A stretch of DNA of 59,571 nt from an uncultured Cytophaga sp. (GTDB lineage: Bacteria; Bacteroidota; Bacteroidia; Cytophagales; Cytophagaceae). Where the stretch lies: assembly GCF_937863595.1 (NCBI RefSeq), contig NZ_CALMGQ010000067.1, forward strand, positions 1 through 59,571. Reading direction: 5' to 3'. How positions within the stretch are numbered: the stretch's first letter is position 1; each line of letters begins with the position of its first letter. This document shows, piece by piece, positions 54,765 through 59,571 of the stretch. Below the pieces are notes generated by a model that saw only the letters and a list, made by a program, of their open reading frames with translations, was not told where the DNA came from and did no database searches. The translations under genes were made by a program, and so were the position numbers.

Positions 54765-57700
54765 TTGGCAACTAACAATACTCAAAATCTTAGAAAGAGC
54801 TTTGCAAAAGCTAGAAGTACGGTTGAATACCCTGATTTCTTAGATATTCAAGTTCGGTCTTTCAAAGATTTTTTTCAGATTGATACTCCTGCTGAAAATA
54901 GATTCAAAGAGGGACTTTACAAAGTTTTTGCAGAAAATTTCCCAATCTCGGATTCTCGCGACAATTTTATTTTGGATTTTATCGATTACAATATCGATAC
55001 ACCTAAATACAATGTTGACGAAAGTATCGATCGCGGATTAACGTACGCGGTACCTCTAAAAGCAAAACTTCGTCTTACATGTAATGATAAAGACAATGAA
55101 GACTTCCAAACTATTGAGCAGGAAGTATTCCTTGGTAATATCCCATACATGACTGAACGTGGTTCTTTCGTTATAAATGGTGCTGAGCGAGTAATCGTGT
55201 CACAGTTACATCGTTCCCCAGGTGTATTCTTTGCTCAAAGCAAGCATACAAATGGAACAAAACTTTACTCTGCTAGAGTAATTCCTTTCAAAGGATCTTG
55301 GATTGAATTTGCAACAGACGTGAACAACGTGATGTTTGCATACATCGATCGTAAAAAGAAATTCCCTGTAACTACTCTATTAAGAGCAATCGGATATGGT
55401 AGTGATAAAGATATATTAGATTTGTTTGGATTGTCTGAAGAAATTGAGGCAAACAAAGCAAGCATTAAAAAAGCAATCGGTCGTAAATTAGCTGCACGTG
55501 TACTTCGTACATGGACAGAAGATTTCGTAGATGAAGATACAGGTGAAGTTGTATCTATCGATCGTAATGAAGTTCTTTTAGAACGTGATTCAGTAATTCA
55601 GGAAGCAGACATCAACGTCATTGTTGAATCTGGTTCTAAATCAATTATTGTTCACAGAGAAGATGTAAATATTGCTGATTATACAATCATCTATAATACA
55701 CTTCAAAAAGATAATTCCAATTCAGAAAAAGAAGCGGTTGAGCAAATCTACCGTCAATTAAGAAATACAGACGCACCCGATGAACAAACAGCTCGTGATA
55801 TTATTCACAACTTGTTTTTCAGTGATAAACGTTATGATCTTGGTGAAGTTGGACGTTATAGAATTAATAAAAAATTAGGTAGTGATATGACCAATGCGGT
55901 AAGAGTTCTTACCAAAGAAGACATCATCAATATCGTTAAATATCTAATTGGTCTTATCAACTCGCGCGCAGTTGTTGATGATATAGATCACTTGAGCAAC
56001 CGTCGTGTTCGTACGATGGGTGAGCAACTTTACAGTCAGTTCAGTGTTGGTCTTGCACGTATGGCAAGAACAATCAAAGAACGTATGAATGTTCGTGATA
56101 ACGAAGATTTCAAACCAGTAGATTTGATCAATGCTCGTACACTTTCCTCTGTTATCAATTCATTCTTTGGTACCAACCAATTATCTCAATTCATGGATCA
56201 AACCAATCCATTGGCTGAGATTACGCACAAAAGACGTATGTCGGCTCTTGGACCAGGTGGTTTATCTAGAGAACGTGCTGGTTTTGAAGTTCGAGATGTT
56301 CACTATACGCACTACGGTCGTTTGTGTACTATTGAAACTCCAGAAGGTCCAAACATTGGTTTGATTTCATCTCTTTGTGTTCACGCAAAAGTGAATAGCA
56401 TGGGATTCATCGAAACTCCATACCGTAAGGTGAGTGAAGGTGTTGTTGATGTTAAAAACCAACCAATATATTTAACAGCAGAAGAAGAAGATGGCAGACA
56501 TATCGCACAGGCAAATGCTATGTACGATGATAGCGGTAACTTCTTAAGCGATCGCATTAAAGCAAGATACGAAGGTGACTTCCCGGTTATCGGTCCAGAC
56601 AAAGTTGATTTAATTGATATTGCAACAAACCAAATTGTTTCTGTTGCAGCATCTCTTATTCCATTCTTAGAGCATGATGATGCCAACCGTGCATTGATGG
56701 GCTCTAACATGCAACGTCAAGCTGTTCCATTATTAAGACCAGAAGCTCCAATTGTTGGTACAGGTTTGGAAAGACGTGTAGCAATGGATTCAAGAACATT
56801 ATTAATTGCACAAGCAGATGGTGTTGTTGAGTATGTTGACGCAAATGAAATTAAAATGCGTTATGATCTTACAGACGAAGATCGTTTGGTAAGCTTCGAA
56901 ACGGATGTTATTACATATAGCTTAATCAAATTTAGAAGAACCAACCAAGATACGTGTATCAACTTGAAGCCTGTAATTCAACATGGCGAAAGAGTTAAAA
57001 AGGGACAAGTATTATGTGAAGGTTATGCTACAGATAATGGAGAATTAGCATTAGGTAGAAACTTAATGGTAGCCTTCATGCCTTGGCAGGGTTATAACTT
57101 CGAAGATGCGATTGTTATAAGCGAAAAAGTTGTCCGTGATGATATCTTTACTTCTCTTCACATCGATGAATATGAATTAGAAGTTAGAGATACTAAACGT
57201 GGTGAAGAAGAATTAACTTCAGAAATTCCAAACGTTAGTGAAGATGCTGTTAAGAATCTTGACGAAAACGGCATCATCCGTACGGGTGCTGAAATTAAAG
57301 AAGGTGATATTTTAATTGGTAAGATTACCCCTAAAGGAGAATCAGATCCAACACCAGAAGAAAAACTTCTTCGTGCAATCTTTGGTGATAAAGCAGGTGA
57401 TGTGAAGGATGCTTCAATGAAAGCGCCACCATCATTACGCGGTGTTGTTATTGATACAAAATTATTCTCTCGTCCTAAAAAGGATAAAGATTTACGCGCT
57501 AAATCTAAGAAACAAGTTGAGACAATAAAGGCGAAGTACAGTAAAGATCTTTTAGCATTAAGAGAGCGCATGCTGGAAAAATTGACTCTTTTATTAGAAG
57601 GACAAACTTCTCAAGGTGTTAAGCATAAATTTGGAGATGAAGTAATTTCTAAAGGTGTTAAATTCTCTCGTAAAAATATTGAGGCAAATGTCTTCCCAGA

Positions 57701-58640
57701 CAAAAACCCTTATAGAGATGAGAGTAACTATAACGTACAAGAAGAAGCAAATTTATTAGGTGATTTGATTATTGATAATTGGACATCTGATAAAAGAATT
57801 AATGATAACGTAATTCGTCTTGTTAAAAATTATTTAACAACAAGAAATGAAACAGCTGGTAAATTCAAACGCGAGCGTTTCACACTTGAAGTTGGAGATG
57901 AATTACCTGCAGGTATCGTTCAATTAGCAAAAGTTTATATTGCTAAAAAACGTAAACTAAAAGTAGGTGATAAGATGGCTGGTCGCCACGGTAACAAAGG
58001 GGTTGTCGCTCGTATTGTTCGTGATGAAGATATGCCATTCTTAGAAGATGGAACTCCAGTAGATATCGTTCTTAACCCACTTGGTGTACCTTCACGTATG
58101 AACATCGGTCAGATCTATGAAACATTATTAGGTCTTGCTGGTAAAAAATTAGGTAGAAAATACGCAACTCCAATCTTTGATGGTGCTTCTGAAGAAGAAG
58201 TAATCAACGAATTAAGAGAAGCTGGTTTACCTACAATTGGTCGTACTAAATTGGTAGATGGTTTATCAGGAAATCCTTTTGACCAACCAGTTACTGTAGG
58301 TATCATTTACATGATGAAACTTGGTCACTTAGTTGATGATAAGATGCACGCTCGTTCAATTGGGCCATACTCTCTTATCACGCAACAACCATTGGGCGGT
58401 AAAGCGCAATTTGGTGGTCAGCGTTTCGGTGAAATGGAAGTGTGGGCACTTGAAGCATTCGGTGCAGCAAACATACTTCAAGAGATCCTTACGGTGAAAT
58501 CTGATGATGTTGTTGGACGTGCTAAAACATACGAATGTATTGTTAAAGGCGAGAATCTTCCAAAACCTAACATCCCAGAATCATTCAATGTATTGGTGCA
58601 TGAACTTAGGGGCTTAGCTCTTGAGATAACATTACACTAA
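54765..58640 (+). CDS. rpoB: DNA-directed RNA polymerase subunit beta
   Basis: The 1291-residue subunit forms part of the catalytic cleft. Recognisable blocks are the N-terminal [16 protein letters not shown], the rifampicin region ([20 protein letters not shown], then [10 protein letters not shown]), the catalytic NFEDAI, and the C-terminal [20 protein letters not shown]. The start is TTG at 54765 (MATNNTQN); no ATG lies upstream in frame near enough, and the length fits the family. rpoC follows after 45 bp. Confidence 0.98.
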   Translation: MATNNTQNLRKSFAKARSTVEYPDFLDIQVRSFKDFFQIDTPAENRFKEGLYKVFAENFPISDSRDNFILDFIDYNIDTPKYNVDESIDRGLTYAVPLKAKLRLTCNDKDNEDFQTIEQEVFLGNIPYMTERGSFVINGAERVIVSQLHRSPGVFFAQSKHTNGTKLYSARVIPFKGSWIEFATDVNNVMFAYIDRKKKFPVTTLLRAIGYGSDKDILDLFGLSEEIEANKASIKKAIGRKLAARVLRTWTEDFVDEDTGEVVSIDRNEVLLERDSVIQEADINVIVESGSKSIIVHREDVNIADYTIIYNTLQKDNSNSEKEAVEQIYRQLRNTDAPDEQTARDIIHNLFFSDKRYDLGEVGRYRINKKLGSDMTNAVRVLTKEDIINIVKYLIGLINSRAVVDDIDHLSNRRVRTMGEQLYSQFSVGLARMARTIKERMNVRDNEDFKPVDLINARTLSSVINSFFGTNQLSQFMDQTNPLAEITHKRRMSALGPGGLSRERAGFEVRDVHYTHYGRLCTIETPEGPNIGLISSLCVHAKVNSMGFIETPYRKVSEGVVDVKNQPIYLTAEEEDGRHIAQANAMYDDSGNFLSDRIKARYEGDFPVIGPDKVDLIDIATNQIVSVAASLIPFLEHDDANRALMGSNMQRQAVPLLRPEAPIVGTGLERRVAMDSRTLLIAQADGVVEYVDANEIKMRYDLTDEDRLVSFETDVITYSLIKFRRTNQDTCINLKPVIQHGERVKKGQVLCEGYATDNGELALGRNLMVAFMPWQGYNFEDAIVISEKVVRDDIFTSLHIDEYELEVRDTKRGEEELTSEIPNVSEDAVKNLDENGIIRTGAEIKEGDILIGKITPKGESDPTPEEKLLRAIFGDKAGDVKDASMKAPPSLRGVVIDTKLFSRPKKDKDLRAKSKKQVETIKAKYSKDLLALRERMLEKLTLLLEGQTSQGVKHKFGDEVISKGVKFSRKNIEANVFPDKNPYRDESNYNVQEEANLLGDLIIDNWTSDKRINDNVIRLVKNYLTTRNETAGKFKRERFTLEVGDELPAGIVQLAKVYIAKKRKLKVGDKMAGRHGNKGVVARIVRDEDMPFLEDGTPVDIVLNPLGVPSRMNIGQIYETLLGLAGKKLGRKYATPIFDGASEEEVINELREAGLPTIGRTKLVDGLSGNPFDQPVTVGIIYMMKLGHLVDDKMHARSIGPYSLITQQPLGGKAQFGGQRFGEMEVWALEAFGAANILQEILTVKSDDVVGRAKTYECIVKGENLPKPNIPESFNVLVHELRGLALEITLH

Positions 58641-58685
58641 TTATAGTTTAAGAACCTTTTGGCTAACCAATAGATACAGAAAAAA

Positions 58686-59571
58686 ATGGCGTTCAGAAAA
58701 AACAAAAAACTGAATAACGATTTCACAAAAGTGACCATCAGTCTTGCTTCACCAGAATCAATACTTGAAGGATCTCATGGTGAGGTTACACAACCTGAAA
58801 CAATCAATTACAGAACATACAAACCAGAAATGGGTGGTTTGTTCTGTGAAAGAATTTTCGGTCCGGTAAAAGATTGGGAATGTCACTGCGGTAAATACAA
58901 ACGTATCCGTTACAAGGGTATTATTTGTGACCGCTGTGGAGTTGAAGTAACAGAGAAAAAAGTTCGTCGTGAACGTATGGGTCACATCGAATTAGTTGTA
59001 CCTGTTGCTCACATTTGGTATTTCCGTTCATTACCAAATAAAATTGGTTATTTATTAGGATTACCAACTAAAAAATTAGATATGATTATTTACTACGAAC
59101 GTTATGTAGTAATTAATGCAGGTGTTGCCGCTCAAGGAGGAACACAATATTTAGATTTTTTAACTGAAGAAGAATACTTAACTTTAGTTGATACACTTCC
59201 AAAAGATAATCATTTATTAGATGATACAGATCCTCATAAATTTATTGCAAAAATGGGAGCTGAAGCGTTACAAGATTTGTTAGCGCGTTTAGAATTAGAT
59301 GAATTATCTTACGAATTACGTCACAAAGCTAATACTGAAACTTCACAACAACGTAAAAACGAAGCATTAAAACGTTTACAAGTTATTGAAGCGTTCCGTG
59401 CATCTCAAGGTCATATTGAAAATAAACCTGAGTGGATGATTATTAAAACTGTTCCAGTTATTCCACCAGAATTACGTCCTTTAGTTCCATTGGATGGAGG
59501 TCGTTTTGCAACTTCAGATTTAAATGATTTATACCGTCGTGTTATTATTCGTAACAACCGTTTAAAGCGTT
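58686..59571 (+). CDS. rpoC: DNA-directed RNA polymerase subunit beta' (5' part, cut by window end)
   Basis: The reading frame starts at the ATG at 58686 ([13 protein letters not shown]) and is open to the last base, about 295 codons. The N-terminal zinc site is present ([20 protein letters not shown]), followed by [38 protein letters not shown] and [26 protein letters not shown]. This is beta' up to the lid/rudder region; the active-site NADFDGD lies beyond the window. Confidence 0.98.
   Translation, partial: MAFRKNKKLNNDFTKVTISLASPESILEGSHGEVTQPETINYRTYKPEMGGLFCERIFGPVKDWECHCGKYKRIRYKGIICDRCGVEVTEKKVRRERMGHIELVVPVAHIWYFRSLPNKIGYLLGLPTKKLDMIIYYERYVVINAGVAAQGGTQYLDFLTEEEYLTLVDTLPKDNHLLDDTDPHKFIAKMGAEALQDLLARLELDELSYELRHKANTETSQQRKNEALKRLQVIEAFRASQGHIENKPEWMIIKTVPVIPPELRPLVPLDGGRFATSDLNDLYRRVIIRNNRLKR

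Overview
The window is about 60 kb of AT-rich chromosomal DNA from a gliding-type Bacteroidota, most like a Cytophaga (order Cytophagales; species not provable from here). The signs are PorU and PorV of the type IX secretion system (T9SS), a giant surface protein ending in a gliding-motility-associated C-terminal sorting domain of the kind first seen in Cytophaga, flotillin FloA with NfeD, a YtxJ-like protein, a fused two-subunit 2-oxoacid dehydrogenase E1, and promoters of the Bacteroidota type (TTG or TTTG, then 19-20 bp, then TAnnTTTG). I see no insertion sequence, phage gene, CRISPR array or rRNA.

Layout. 1-599: a non-coding array of 175-bp tandem repeats, each with a strong hairpin. 636-7029 (minus): porU, porV and a non-catalytic M16 peptidase subunit, tightly coupled. 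7127-8520 (minus): phosphatidylserine synthase and a metallo-hydrolase. 8692-14130 (plus): an FAD oxidoreductase, a propeller/barrel outer-membrane protein and a serine hydrolase. 14297-17243 (minus): proS, nfeD, floA. 17575-22481: a secreted thioredoxin with sorting-tail-like modules, shikimate kinase, a lone peptide permease, a DUF1599 protein, folP and the c-di-AMP synthase cdaA. 23160-29873: a 2237-residue T9SS cargo protein with six exact-length 279-bp repeats. 29981-36584: RluA-type synthase, panB, a PAS histidine kinase with response regulator, a methyltransferase and a WG-repeat protein. 36657-40531: lipA, a barrel protein, OsmC, and a three-gene operon (lipoprotein, YxGD-repeat protein, YtxJ) that I cannot assign to a described system. 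40605-49794: fused E1, catalytic M16 subunit, ispF, a membrane protein, the rpoN operon and asnS. 49973-59571: the classical tRNA-Tyr/Gly/Thr-tuf-tRNA-Trp-secE-nusG-rplKAJL-rpoBC block, with rpoC cut by the window end.

How it fits together. The T9SS genes and the T9SS cargo in the same window form the surface-protein theme: PorU and PorV process and carry cargo whose sorting domains are visible in the giant adhesin-like protein and probably in the thioredoxin. Two M16 subunits lying 41 kb apart have complementary sets of active-site residues and may form one enzyme. The rest is core metabolism (folate, pantothenate, lipoate, isoprenoid, shikimate, phospholipid) and the transcription/translation core.

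The most unusual material is non-coding or repeat-based: the 175-bp array, a hairpin family downstream of two unrelated genes whose base changes preserve pairing, two long perfect inverted repeats lying on promoter -7 boxes, and the YxGD-repeat operon.
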